This document shows, in pieces, positions 13,521 through 26,700 of a stretch of DNA of 64,000 nucleotides. Made by a program: the position numbers and the translations under genes. Position 1 is the stretch's first letter; every line of letters begins with the position of its first letter. The DNA comes from Calliopsis andreniformis. Taxonomy: Eukaryota > Arthropoda > Insecta > Hymenoptera > Andrenidae. The notes beneath the pieces are model-generated. The model searched no databases. It saw only the letters and a list, made by a program, of their open reading frames with translations, and had not been told where the DNA came from. Where the stretch lies: assembly GCF_051401765.1 (NCBI RefSeq), contig NW_027480533.1:1364001-1428000 (forward strand), in the 5' to 3' direction.

Positions 13521-14593
13521 AATCTTCAATCCTCAATCCTCAATCCTCAATCCTCAATCCTCAGTCTTCAATCATCAAACCTCAATCCTCAATCCTCAAT
13601 CCTCAATCTTCAATCCTCAATCCTCAATCCTCAATCCTCAATCCTCAATCTTCAATCCTCAATACTCAATCTTCAATCCTCAATACTCAATCCTCAATCC
13701 TCAATCCTCATTCTTCAATCCTCAACACCCAATCCTCAATCTTCAATCCTCAACCCTCAATCCTCAATTCTCAATCCTCAATCCTCAATCCTCAGACCTT
13801 AAACATCAATACTCTACCCTCAGTCCTCGTCCTCAATCCACAACACTCAATCCTCGATCCTCAATCTTCTATCATCAATATTCAATGTTCAATCGTCAAT
13901 CCTCAATCGTCAATACTCAATCCTCAATCTTCAATCCTCAATCCTCAATCCTCAATTCTCAATCCTCAATCGTCAATCCTCAATCCTCAATCCTCAATCC
14001 TCAATGTTCAATCCGCAATACACAATCCTCAATACTCAGTCTTCAATCCTCAATCCTCAATCCGCAATCCTCAATCCTCAATCCTCATTCTTCAATCCTC
14101 AATACCCAATCCTCAATCTTCAATCCTCAATCCTCAGTCCTCAATTCTCAATCCTCAATCCTCAATCCTCAATCCTCAATCCTCAATATTCGATCCGCAA
14201 TACACAATCCTCAATCTTCTATCCGCAATCCTCAATCCTCAATCCTCAATCCTCAATCCTCAATCCTCAATCCTCAATCCTCAGACCTCAATCCTCAATC
14301 CTCAATCGTCAATCTTCAATCCTCAATACTCAATCTTCAATCCTCAATCCTCAATCCTCAATCCTCAATCCTCATTCTTCAATCCTCAATACCCAATCCT
14401 CAATCTTCAATCCTCAATACTCAGTCTTCAATCCTCAATCCTCAATCCTCAATCCTCAATCCTCAATCCTAATTCTTCAATCCTCAATACCCAATCCTCC
14501 GCCTTCAATCCTCAATCCTCAATCCTCAATCCTCAATGCTCAATCCTCAATCCTCAATCTTCAATCCTCAATACTCAATCTTCAATCCTCAAT

Positions 14594-15825
14594 CCTCAAT
14601 CTTAATCTTCAATCCTCAGTACGCAATCTTCAATGCTCAACCCTCAATCCTCATTCCTCAATCCTCAATCTTCAATACTCAATACTCAATCTTCAATCCT
14701 CAATCCTCAATCCTCAATCCTCAATCCTCAATCCTCAATCCTCAATCTTAATCTTCAATCCTCAGTACGCAATCTTCAATCCTCAATCCTCAATCCTCAT
14801 TCCTCAATCCTCAATCCTCAATCCTCAATACTCAATCCTCAATCCTCAATGTTCTATCCTCAATACGCAATCCTCAATCTTCAATCCTCAATCCTCAATC
14901 CTCAATCCTCAATCCTCAATCTTCAATCTTAATCTTCAATCCTCAGTACGCAATCTTCAATCCTCAATCCTCAATCCTCATTCCTCAATCCTCAATCTTC
15001 AATACTCAATGCTCAATCTTCAATCCTCAATCCTCAATCCTCAATCCTCAATCCTCAATCCTCAATCCTCAATCGTCAATCTTCAATCCTCAATACTCAA
15101 TCGTCAATACTCAATCCTCAATACTCAATACTCAATCCTCATTCTTCAATCCTCAATACCCAATCCTCAATCTTCAATCCTCAATCCTCAATCCTCAATC
15201 CTCAATCCTCACTCTTCAATCCTCAAACCTCAATCCTCAATCCTCAATCCTCAATCTTCAATCCTCAATACTCAAACTTCAATCCTCAATCATCAATCCT
15301 CAATCCTCAATCCTCAATCCTCAATCCTCAATCGTCAACCTTCAATCCTGAATACTCAATCTTCAGTCCTCAATACTCAATCCTCAATCCTCTATCCTCA
15401 ATCCTCAATACCCAATCCTCAATCTTCAATCCTCAATCCTCAATCCTCAATTCTCAATCCTCAATCTATCAATCCTCAATACTCAATCTTCAATCCTCAA
15501 TCCTCAATCCTCAATCCTCAATCCTCAATCCTCAATCTTAATCTTCAATCCTCAGTACGCAATCTTCAATGCTCAACCCTCAATCCTCATTCCTCAATCC
15601 TCAATCTTCAATACTCAATACTCAATCTTCAATCCTCAATCCTCAATCCTCAATCCTCAATCCTCAATCCTCAATCCTCAATCCTCAATCGTCAATCTTC
15701 AATCCTCAATACTCAATCGTCAATACTCAATCCTCAATACTCAATACTCAATCCTCATTCTTCAATCCTCAATACCCAATCCTCAATCTTCAATCCTCAA
15801 TCCTCAATCCTCAATCCTCAATCCT
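14594..15825. repeat. Junction segment between the 5090 bp-spaced copies
   Basis: Holds four closely spaced AATCTT 6-mers (14601, 14747, 14928, 15537) and the unique 8-mer at 15462. From 14808 it is the displaced copy of 5957 onward. It has no anchor. Confidence 0.82.
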
Positions 15826-17237
15826 CAAACTTCAATCCTCAAACCTCAATCCTCAATCCTCAATCCTCAATCTTCAATCCTCAATACTCAAACTTCAATC
15901 CTCAATCATCAATCCTCAATCCTCAATCCTCAATCGTCAATCTTCAATCCTCAATAGTCAATCGTCAATACTCAATCCTCAATACTCAATACTCAATCCT
16001 CATTCTTCAATCCTCAATACCCAATCCTCAATCTTCAATCCTCAATCCTCAATCCTCAATCCTCAATCCTCAATCTTCAATCCTCAAACCTCAATCCTCA
16101 ATCCTCAATCCTCAATCTTCAATCCTCAATACTCAAACTTCAATCCTCAATCATCAATCCTCATTCCTCAATCCTCAATCCTCAATCGTCAATCTTCAAT
16201 CCTGAATACTCAATCTTCAATACTCAATCCTCAATCCTCAATCCTCAATCCTCATTCTTCAATCCTCAATACCCAATCCTCAATCTTCAATCCTCAATCC
16301 TCAATCCTCAATCCTCAATCCTCAATCCTCAATCGTCAATCTTCAATCCTCAATACTCAATCGTCAATACTCAATCCTCAATACTCAATACTCAATCCTC
16401 ATTCTTCAATCCTCAATACCCAATCCTCAATCTTCAATCCTCAATCCTCAATCCTCAATCCTCAATCCTCAATCTTCAATCCTCAAACCTCAATCCTCAA
16501 TCCTCAATCCTCAATCTTCAATCCTCAATACTCAAACTTCAATCCTCAATCATCAATCCTCAATCCTCAATCCTCAATCGTCAATCTTCAATCCTCAATA
16601 CTCAATCGTCAATACTCAATCCTCAATACTCAATACTCAATCCTCATTCTTCAATCCTCAATACCCAATCCTCAATCTTCAATCCTCAATCCTCAATCCT
16701 CAATCCTCAATCCTCAATCTTCAATCCTCAAACCTCAATCCTCAATCCTCAATCCTCAATCTTCAATCCTCAATACTCAAACTTCAATCCTCAATCATCA
16801 ATCCTCATTCCTCAATCCTCAATCCTCAATCCTCAATCGTCAATCTTCAATCCTGAATAATCAATCTTCAACACTCAATCCTCAATCCTCAATCCTCAAT
16901 CCTCACTCTTCAATCCTCAATACCCAATCCTCAATCTTCAATCCTCAATCCTCAATCCTCAATCCACAATCCTCAATCCTCAATCCTCAATCTTCAATCC
17001 TATGTCCCAAATACTCAATCTTCAATACTCACTCCTCAATCGTCAATCTTCAATCCTGAATACTCAATCTTCAATACTCAATCCTCATTCTTCAATCCTC
17101 AATACCCAATCCTCCATCTTCAATCCTCAATCCTCAATCCTCAATACTCAATCCTCAATCCTCAATGTTCTATCCTCAATACGCAACCCTCAATCCTCAA
17201 TCCTCAATCCTCAATCCTCAATCCTCAATCCTCAATC
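14808..17237. repeat. 8851 bp-spaced repeat, copy 2
   Basis: Partner of 5957-8385. It overlaps the 5090 bp-spaced copy that starts at 15826, so the same bases belong to two duplication histories. Confidence 0.86.
15462..15469. repeat. Unique 8-mer CAATCTAT
   Basis: One of only two 8-base units found. The related stretch near 6600 has a normal 7-mer here, and the spacing between the two blocks changes from 8851 to 8852 across this point. The insertion therefore post-dates that duplication. Confidence 0.85.
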
Positions 17238-17484
17238 CTCAATCTTAATCTTCAATCCTCAGTACGCAATCTTCAATCCTCAATCCTCAATCCTCATTCC
17301 TCAATCCGCAATCTTCAATACTCAATACTCAATCTTCAATAATCAATCCTCAATCCTCAATCCTCAATCCTCAATCCTCAATCCTCAATAGTCAATCTTC
17401 AATCCTCAATACTCAATCGTCAATACTCAATCCTCAATACTCAATACTCAATCCTCATTCTTCAATCCTCAATACCCAATCCTC
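16565..17484. repeat. 1126 bp-spaced nested repeat, copy 2a
   Basis: The 11475-12394 block displaced by 5090; the 1126 bp pair was duplicated as a unit. Confidence 0.85.
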
Positions 17485-17690
17485 ATTCTTCAATCCTCAA
17501 TACCCAATCCTCAATCTTCAATCCTCAATCCTCAATCCTCAATCCTCAATCCTCAATCTTCAATCATCAAACCTCAATCCTCAATCCTCAATCCTCAATC
17601 TTCAATCCTCAATCCTCAATCCTCAATCCTCAATCCTCAATCTTCAATCCTCAATACTCAATCTTCAATCCTCAATACTCAATCCTCAAT

Positions 17691-18610
17691 CCTCAATCCT
17701 CAATCGTCAATCTTCAATCCTCAATACTCAATCGTCAATACTCAATCCTCAATACTCAATACTCAATCCTCATTCTTCAATCCTCAATACCCAATCCTCA
17801 ATCTTCAATCCTCAATCCACAATCCTCAATCCTCAATCCTCAATCTTCAATCCTCAAACCTCAATCCTCAATCCTCAATCCTCAATCCTCAATCCTCAAT
17901 ACTCAAACTTCAATCCTCAATCATCAATCCTCATTCCTCAATCCTCAATCCTCAATCCTCAATCGTCAATCTTCAATCCTGAATAATCAATCTTCAATAC
18001 TCAATCCTCAATCCTCAATCCTCAATCCTCACTCTTCAATCCTCAATACCCAATCCTCAATCTTCAATCCTCAATCCTCAATCCTCAATCCACAATCCTC
18101 AATCCTCAATCCTCAATCTTCAATCCTATGTCCCAAATACTCAATCTTCAATACTCACTCCTCAATCGTCAATCTTCAATCCTGAATACTCAATCTTCAA
18201 TACTCAATCCTCATTCTTCAATCCTCAATACCCAATCCTCCATCTTCAATCCTCAATCCTCAATCCTCAATACTCAATCCTCAATCCTCAATGTTCTATC
18301 CTCAATACGCAACCCTCAATCCTCAATCCTCAATCCTCAATCCTCAATCCTCAATCCTCAATCCTCAATCTTAATCTTCAATCCTCAGTACGCAATCTTC
18401 AATCCTCAATCCTCAATCCTCATTCCTCAATCCGCAATCTTCAATACTCAATACTCAATCTTCAATCCTCAATCCTCAATCCTCAATCCTCAATCCTCAA
18501 TCCCCAATCCTCAATAGTCAATCTTCAATCCTCAATACTCAATCGTCAATACTCAATCCTCAATACTCTATACTCAATCCTCATTCTTCAATCCTCAATA
18601 CCCAATCCTC
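17691..18610. repeat. 1126 bp-spaced nested repeat, copy 2b
   Basis: The 12601-13520 block displaced by 5090. Marker 18128 is 1126 bp after 17002. Confidence 0.85.
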
Positions 18611-19667
18611 AATCTTCAATCCTCAATCCTCAATCCTCAATCCTCAATCCTCAGTCTTCAATCATCAAACCTCAATCCTCAATCCTCAATCCTCTATCTT
18701 CAATCCTCAATCCTCAATCCTCAATCCTCAATCCTCAATCTTCAATCCTCAATACTCAATCTTCAATCCTCAATACTCAATCCTCAATCCTCAATCCTCA
18801 TTCTTCAATCCTCAACACCCAATCCTCAATCTTCAATCCTCAACCCTCAATCCTCAATTCTCAATCCTCAATCCTCAATCCTCAGACCTTAAACATCAAT
18901 ACTCTACCCTCAGTCCTCGTCCTCAATCCACAACACTCAATCCTCGATCCTCAATCTTCTATCATCAATATTCAATGTTCAATCGTCAATCCTCAATCGT
19001 CAATACTCAATCCTCAATCCTCAATCCTCAATCCTCAATCCTCAATTCTCAATCCTCAATCGTCAATCCTCAATCCTCAATCCTCAATCCTCAATGTTCA
19101 ATCCGCAATACACAATCCTCAATACTCAGTCTTCAATCCTCAATCCTCAATCCGCAATCCTCAATCCTCAATCCTCATTCTTCAATCCTCAATACCCAAT
19201 CCTCAATCTTCAATCCTCAATCCTCAGTCCTCAATTCTCAATCCTCAATCCTCAATCCTCAATCCTCAATCCGCAATGTTCGATCCGCAATACACAATCC
19301 TCAATCTTCTATCCGCAATCCTCAATCCTCAATCCTCAATCCTCAATCCTCAATCCTCAATCCTCAATCCTCAGACCTCAATCCTCAATCCTCAATCGTC
19401 AATCTTCAATCCTCAATACTCAATCTTCAATCCTCAATCCTCAATCCTCAATCCTCAATCCTCATTCTTCAATCCTCAATACCCAATCCTCAATCTTCAA
19501 TCCTCAATACTCAGTCTTCAATCCTCAATCCTCAATCCTCAATCCTCAATCCTCAATCCTAATTCTTCAATCCTCAATACCCAATCCTCCGCCTTCAATC
19601 CTCAATCCTCAATCCTCAATCCTCAATGCTCAATCCTCAATCCTCAATCTTCAATCCTCAATACTCA

Positions 19668-21436
19668 ATCTTCAATCCTCAATACTCAGTCCTCAATCCT
19701 CAATCCTCAATCCTCAATCTTAATCTTCAACCCTCAATCCTCAATGTTCAATCCGCAATTCCCAATCCTCAATCTTCTATCCGCAATCCTCAATCCTCAA
19801 TCCTCAATCCTCAATCCTCAATCCTCAATCTTCAATCCTCAATACTCAATCTTCAATCCTCAATGCTCAATCCTCAATCCTCAATCCTCATTCTTCAATC
19901 CTCAACACCCAATCCTCAATCTTCAATCCTCACTCCTCAATCCTCAATTCTCAATCCTCTATCCTCAATCCTCAGACCTTAAACATCAAGACTCTACCCT
20001 CAGTCCTCGTCCTCAATCCACAACACTCAATCCTCGATCCTCAATCTTCATTCATCAATATTCAATCTTCAATCCTCAATCCTCAATCCTCAATACTCAA
20101 TCCTCAATCCTCAATGTTCTATCCTCAATACGCAATCCTCAATCTTCAATCCTCAATCCTCAATCCTCAATCCTCAATCCTCAATCTTCAATCTTAATCT
20201 TCAATCCTCAGTACGCAATCTTCAATCCTCAATCCTCAATCCTCATTCCTCAATCCTCAATCTTCAATACTCAATACTCAATCTTCAATCCTCAATCCTC
20301 AATCCTCAATCCTCAATCCTCAATCCTCAATCCTCAATCGTCAATCTTCAATCCTCAATACTCAATCGTCAATACTCAATCCTCAATACTCAATACTCAA
20401 TCCTCATTCTTCAATCCTCAATACCCAATCCTCAATCTTCAATCCTCAATCCTCAATCCTCAATCCTCAATCCTCACTCTTCAATCCTCAAACCTCAATC
20501 CTCAATCCTCAATCCTCAATCTTCAATCCTCAATACTCAAACTTCAATCCTCAATCATCAATCCTCAATCCTCAATCCTCAATCCTCAATCCTCAATCGT
20601 CAACCTTCAATCCTGAATACTCAATCTTCAATCCTCAATACTCAATCCTCAATCCTCTATCCTCAATCCTCAATACCCAATCCTCAATCTTCAATCCTCA
20701 ATCCTCAATCCTCAATTCTCAATCCTCAATCCTCAATCCTCAATACTCAATCTTCAATCCTCAATCCTCAATCCTCAATCCTCAATCCTCAATCCTCAAT
20801 CTTAATCTTCAATCCTCAGTACGCAATCTTCAATGCTCAACCCTCAATCCTCATTCCTCAATCCTCAATCTTCAATACTCAATACTCAATCTTCAATCCT
20901 CAATCCTCAATCCTCAATCCTCAATCCTCAATCCTCAATCCTCAATCCTCAATCGTCAATCTTCAATCCTCAATACTCAATCGTCAATACTCAATCCTCA
21001 ATACTCAATACTCAATCCTCATTCTTCAATCCTCAATACCCAATCCTCAATCTTCAATCCTCAATCCTCAATCCTCAATCCTCAATCCTCAAACTTCAAT
21101 CCTCAAACCTCAATCCTCAATCCTCAATCCTCAATCTTCAATCCTCAATACTCAAACTTCAATCCTCAGTCATCAATCCTCAATCCTCAATCCTCAATCG
21201 TCAATCTTCAATCCTCAATACTCAATCGTCAATACTCAATCCTCAATACTCAATACTCAATCCTCATTCTTCAATCCTCAATACCCAATCCTCAATCTTC
21301 AATCCTCAATCCTCAATCCTCAATCCTGAATCCTCAATCTTCAATCCTCAAACCTCAATACTCAATCCTCAATCCTCAATCTTCAATCCTCAATACTCAA
21401 ACTTCAATCCTCAATCATCAATCCTCATTCCTCAAT
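19668..21436. repeat. 14116 bp-displaced copy of 5552-7320
   Basis: Landmarks at 19719, 19744, 20005, 20193, 20801 and 20833 pair with 5603, 5628, 5889, 6077, 6685 and 6717 at constant spacing. Agreement fades after 21320, where GAATCCT and an extra CAATCCT appear here. This carries left-zone material into the edge of the 5.7 kb pair. Confidence 0.84.
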
Positions 21437-22383
21437 CCTCAATCCTCAATCCTCAATCGTCAATCTTCAATCCTTAATACTCAATCTTCAATACTCAATC
21501 CTCAATCCTCAATCCTCAATCCTCATTCTTCAATCCTTAATACCCAATCCTCAATCTTCAATCCTCAATCCTCAATCCTCAATCCTCAATCGTCAATCTT
21601 CAATCCTCAATACTCAATCGTCAATACTCAATCCTCAATACTCAATACTCAATCCTCATTCTTCAATCCTCAATACCCAATCCTCAATCTTCAATCCTCA
21701 ATCCTCAATCCTCAACCCTCAATCCTCAATCTTCAATCCTCAAACCTCAATCCTCAATCCTCAATCCTCAATCTTCAATCCTCAATACTCAAACTTCAAT
21801 CCTCAATCATCAATCCTCATTCCTCAATCCTCAATCCTCAATCCTCAATCGTCAATCTTCAATCCTGAATAATCAATCTTCAATACTCAATCCTCAATCC
21901 TCAATCCTCAATCCTCAATCCTCACTCTTCAATCCTCAATACCCAATCCTCAATCTTCAATCCTCAATCCTCAATCCTCAATCCACAATCCTCAATCCTC
22001 AATCCTCAATCTTCAATCCTATGTCCCAAATACGCAATCTTCAATACTCACTCCTCAATCGTCAATCTTCAATCCTGAATACTCAATCTTCAATACTCAA
22101 TCCTCATTCTTCAATCCTCAATACCCAATCCTCCATCTTCAATCCTCAATCCTCAATCCTCAATACTCAATCCTCAATCCTCAATGTTCTATCCTCAATA
22201 CGCAACCCTCAATCCTCAATCCTCAATCCTCAATCCTCAATCCTCAATCCTCAATCCTCAATCCTCAATCCTCAATCTTAATCTTCAATCCTCAGTACGC
22301 AATCTTCAATCCTCAATCCTCAATCCTCATTCCTCAATCCGCAATCTTCAATACTCAATACTCAATCTTCAATCCTCAATCCT

Positions 22384-22389
22384 TATCCT
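22384..22389. repeat. 6-mer TATCCT, copy in first 5.7 kb block
   Basis: A CTATCCT-like unit lacking its first base. It occurs only here and at 28093, exactly 5709 bp on, so it arose before the 5.7 kb duplication and did not spread further. Confidence 0.85.
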
Positions 22390-24193
22390 CAATCCTCAAT
22401 CCTCAATCCTCAATCCTCAATCCTCAATAGTCAATCTTCAATCCTCAATACTCAATCGTCAATACTCAATCCTCAATACTCAATACTCAATCCTCATTCT
22501 TCAATCCTCAATACCCAATCCTCAATCTTCAATCCTCAATCCTCAATCCTCAATCCTCAATCCTCAATCTTCAATCATCAAACCTCAATCCTCAATCCTC
22601 AATCCTCAATCTTCAATCCTCAATACTCAAACTTCAATCCTCAATCATCAATCGTCAATACTCAATCCTCAATGCTCAATACTCAATCCTCATTCTTCAA
22701 TCCTTAGTACCCAATCCTCAATCTTCAATCCTCAATCCTCAATCCTCAATCCTCAATCCTCAATCTTCAATCCTCAAACCTCAATCCTCAATCCTCAATC
22801 CTCAATCTTCAATCCTCAATACTCAAACTTCAATCCTCAATCATCAATCCTCTATCCTCAATCCTCAATCATCAATACTCAATCGTCAATCTTCAATCCT
22901 GAATACTCAATCTTCAATACTCAATCCTCAATCCTCAATCCTCAATCCTCATTCTTCAATCCTCAATACCCAATCCTCAATCTTCAATCCTCAATCCTCA
23001 ATCCTCAATCCTCAATCCTCAATCCTCAATCTTCAACCCTCAGTCCCAAATCCTCAAACTTCAATACTCACTCCCCAATCCTCAATCTTCAATCCTCAAT
23101 ACTCAGTCTTCAATCCTCAATCCTCAATCCGCAATCCTCAATCCTCAATCCTCATTCTTCAATCCTCAATACCCAATCCTCAATCTTCAATCCTCAATCC
23201 TCAATCCTCAATTCTCAATCCTCAATCCTCAATCCTCAATCCTCAATCCTCAATCCTCAACGTTCAATCCGCAATACCCAATCCTCAATCTTCTATCCGC
23301 AATCCTCAATCCTCAATCCTCAATCCTCAATCCTCAATCCTCAATCCTCAATCTTCAATCCTCAATACTCAGTCTTCAATCCTCAAATCTCAATCCTCAA
23401 TCCTCAATCCTCATTCTTGAATCCTCAACACCCAATCCTCAATCTTCAATCCTCAATCCTCAACCCTCAATTCTCAATCCTCATTCCTCAATCCTCAGAC
23501 CTCAAACATCAATACTCAACCCTCAGTCCTCGTCCTCAATCCACAACGCTCAATCCTCGATCCTCAATCTTCAATCATCAATATTCAATCTTCAATCCTC
23601 AATCCTCAATCCTCAATACTCAATCCTCAATCCTGAATGTTCTATCCCCAATACGGAATCCTCAACCTTCAATCCTCAATCCTCAATCCTCAATCCTCAA
23701 TCCTCATTTGTCAATCCTCAATCCTCAATCCTCAGTCCTCAATGTTCAATCCTCAATACTCAATCTGCAATCCTGAATCCTCAGTCCTCACTCCTCAATC
23801 CTCATTCTTCAATCCTCAATACCGAATCCTCAATCTTCAATCCTCAATCCTCAATCGTCAATCTTCAATCCTGAATACTCAATCTTCAATACTCAATCCT
23901 CAATCCTCAATCCTCAATCCTTATTCTTCAACCCTCAATACCCAATCCTCAATCTTCAATCCTCAATCCTCAATCCTCAATCCTCAATCCTCAATCCTCA
24001 ATCCTCAATCTTCAATCCTCAGTCCCAAATCCTCAATCTTCAATACTCACTCCTCAATCCTCAATCCTCAACCCTCAATCCTCAGACCTCAAACATCATT
24101 ACTCAACCGTCAGTCCTCGTCCTCAATCCACAACCCCCAATACTCAATCCTCAATCTTCAATTCTCAATCCTCAATCCTCAATCCTCAATCCT

Positions 24194-24375
24194 CGGTCCT
24201 CAAACCACAATCCTGAATCCTCAACCTTCAGCCCTCAGTCCTGAACAATCAGTTGTCAATCCTCAACCCTCAAGAGAATATCATCAATTCACAGTTTTCA
24301 ATACTCAATACTCAATCTGCAATCTTCAAATCTCTATCCACAAACATCAATTCTCATCACTCAACCCTCAACACT
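24194..24375. repeat. Diverged 26-unit module, copy 1
   Basis: The least repeat-like text in the window: units CGGTCCT, CAAACCA, GAACAAT, CAGTTGT, CAAGAGA, ATATCAT, CAATTCA, CAGTTTT, CAAATCT, CTATCCA, CAAACAT and CATCACT. Despite many base changes it is exactly 182 bases, 26 units with no indel. It lies just downstream of a CATTACT-type anchor (24115). Confidence 0.9.
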
Positions 24376-26460
24376 CAGTCTTCAATCCTCAATCCTCAGT
24401 CCTCAATCCTCAATCCACATTCTTCAATCCTCAATACCCAAACCTCAATCTTCAATCCTCAATCCTCAATCCCCAATTCTCAATCCTCAACCCTCAATCC
24501 TCAGACCTCAAACAGCAATAGTCAACCCTCAGTCCTCGTCCTCAATCCACAACCATCAATCCTCAATCCTCAATATTCAATCATCAATATTCAATCTTCA
24601 GTCCTCAACCGTCAATCCTCAATCCTCAATCCTCAATCCTCAATGTTCAATCCGCAATACCCAATCCTCAATCTTCTATCCGCAATCCTCAATCCTCAAT
24701 CCTCAATCCTCAATCCTCAATCTTCAATCCTCAACACTCAATCTTCAATCCTCAATACTCAATCCTCAATCCTCAATTCTCATTCTTCAATCCTCAACAC
24801 CCAATCCTCAATCTTCAATCCTCAATCCTCAATCCTCAATTCTCAATCCTCAGTCCTCAATCCTCCGACCTTAAACATCAATACTCTACCCTCAGTCCTC
24901 GTCCTCAATCCACAACACTCAATCCTCGATCCTCAATCTTCAATCATCAATATTCAATCTTCAATCCTCAATCCTCAATCCTCAATACTCAATCCTCAAT
25001 CCTCAATGTTCTATCCTCAATACGCAATCCTCAATCATCAATCCTCAACCCTCAATCCTCAATCCTCAATCCTCAATCGTCAATCTTCAATCCTGAATAC
25101 TCAATCTTCAACACTCAATCCTCAATCCTCAATCCTCAATCCTCATTCTTCAATCCTCAATACCCAATCCTCAATCTTCAATCCTCAATCCTCAATCTTC
25201 AATCCTCAATCCTCAATCCTCAATAATCAACCTTCAATCCTCAGTCCCAAATCCTCAATATTCAATACTCACTCCACAATCCTCAATCTTCAATCCTCAA
25301 TACTCAGTCTTCAATCCTCAATCCTCAATCCGCAATCCTCAATCCTCAATCCTCATTCTTCAATCCTCAATACCCAATCCTCAATCTTCAATCCTCAATC
25401 CTCAATCCTCAATCCTCAATTCTCAATCCTCAATCCCCAACACCCAATCCTCAATCTTCAATCCTCAATCCCCAATCCTCAATTCTCAATCCTCAATCCT
25501 CAATCCTCAGACCATAAACATCAATACTCTACCCTCAGCCCTCGTCCTCAATCCACAACACTCAATCCTCGACCCTCAATCTTCAATCATCAATATTCAA
25601 TCTTCAATCCTCAATCCTCAATCCTCAATCCTCAATGTTCTATCCCCAATAAGCAATCCTCAATCTTCAATCCTCAATCCTCAATCCTCAATCCTCAATC
25701 CTAAATCCTCAATCTTAATCTTCAATCCTCAGTACGCAAACTTCAATCCTCAATCCTCAATCCTCATTCTTCAATCCTCAATACCCAATCCTCAATGTTC
25801 AATCCTCAATCCTCAATCCTCAATCCTCAATCCTCAATCCTCAATCCTCAATCTTCAATCATCAATATTCAATTTCAGTCCTCAATCCTCAATCCTCAAT
25901 CCTCAACCCTCAATCCTCAATGTTCAATCCGCAATACCCAATCCTCAATCTTCTATCCACAATCCTCAATCCTCAATCCTCAATCCTCAATCCTCAATCC
26001 TCAATCTTCAATCCTCAATACTCAATCTTCAATCCTCAATACTCAATCCTCAATCCTCAATCCTCATTCTTCAATCCTCAACACCCAATCCTCAATCTTC
26101 AATCCTCAACCCTCAATCCTCAACTCTCAATCCTCAATCCTCAAACCTCAGACCTTAAACATCAATACTCTACCCTCAGTCCTCGTCCTCAATCCACAAC
26201 ACTCAATCCTCGATCCTCAATCTTCTATCATCAATATTCAATCTTCAATCGTCAATCCTCAATCGTCAATACTCAATCCTCAATCTTCAATCCTCAATCC
26301 TCAATCCTCAATTCTCAATCCTCAATCGTCAATCCTCAATCCTCAATCCTCAATCCTCAATGTTCAATCCGCAATACACAATCCTCAATACTCAGTCTTC
26401 AATCCTCAATCCTCAATCCGCAATCCTCAATCCTCAATCCTCATTCTTCAATCCTCAATA

Positions 26461-26700
26461 CTCAATCGTCAATACTCAATCCTCAATACTCAATACTCAA
26501 TCCTCATTCTTCAATCCTCAATACCCATTCCTCAATCTTCAATCCTCAATCCTCAATCCTCAATCCTGAATCCTCAATCTTCAATCCTCAAACCTCAATA
26601 CTCAATCCTCAATCCTCAATCTTCAATCCTCAATACTCAAACTTCAATCCTCAATCATCAATCCTCATTCCTCAATCCTCAATCCTCAATCCTCAATCGT
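26461..26700. repeat. 240 bp patch at the 5.7 kb junction
   Basis: This stretch repeats 21221-21460 (and hence 26937-27176): the GAATCCT unit at 26565-26571 matches the one at 21325-21331, 5240 bp away. It lies between copies A and B and is not present after copy B, so the junction is a two-step or template-switch join. Confidence 0.85.

Larger units (their letters stand above)
10736..14593. repeat. 5090 bp-spaced repeat, copy 1
   Basis: About 3.86 kb that recurs at 15826-19683. Partners include 11912/17002, 12154/17244, 13038/18128, 13280/18370 and 13825/18915. A few substitutions separate the copies, for example CAAACTT near 12478 against CAAACCT. The period holds seven 6-mers and one 8-mer; 5090 + 7 - 1 = 728 x 7. 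Confidence 0.9.
15826..19683. repeat. 5090 bp-spaced repeat, copy 2
   Basis: Partner of 10736-14593. Private changes include CAATCCA near 17814, CAACACT near 16868 and CTATCTT near 18692. Confidence 0.9.
20985..26460. repeat. 5.7 kb tandem repeat, copy A
   Basis: Matches 26701-32169 with spacing 5716, dropping to 5709 after a one-unit loss near 27600. Landmark partners are 22021/27730, 22384/28093, 23528/29237, 24253/29962, 24897/30606, 25540/31249 and 26181/31890. Copy A holds six anchors and the diverged module at 24194. 5709 + 10 six-mers = 817 x 7. Confidence 0.93.

Noticed and set aside
24194..24375. Promoter-like or origin-like AT-rich site in the diverged module
   Set aside because: It is only mildly richer in A and T than its surroundings, has no paired -35/-10 boxes or known origin motif, and parses fully into 7-mers.
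24253..25704. Open frames that begin with TTG in the diverged module and look less repetitive at the N-terminus
   Set aside because: The start is a non-ATG codon inside an array unit, the frame soon returns to the SSILNPQ cycle, and all 11 copies are explained by DNA duplication.
26461..26700. Transposon or insertion sequence at the 5.7 kb junction
   Set aside because: The 240 bases are ordinary array sequence copied from 21221-21460, with no terminal inverted repeats, target-site duplication or coding capacity.
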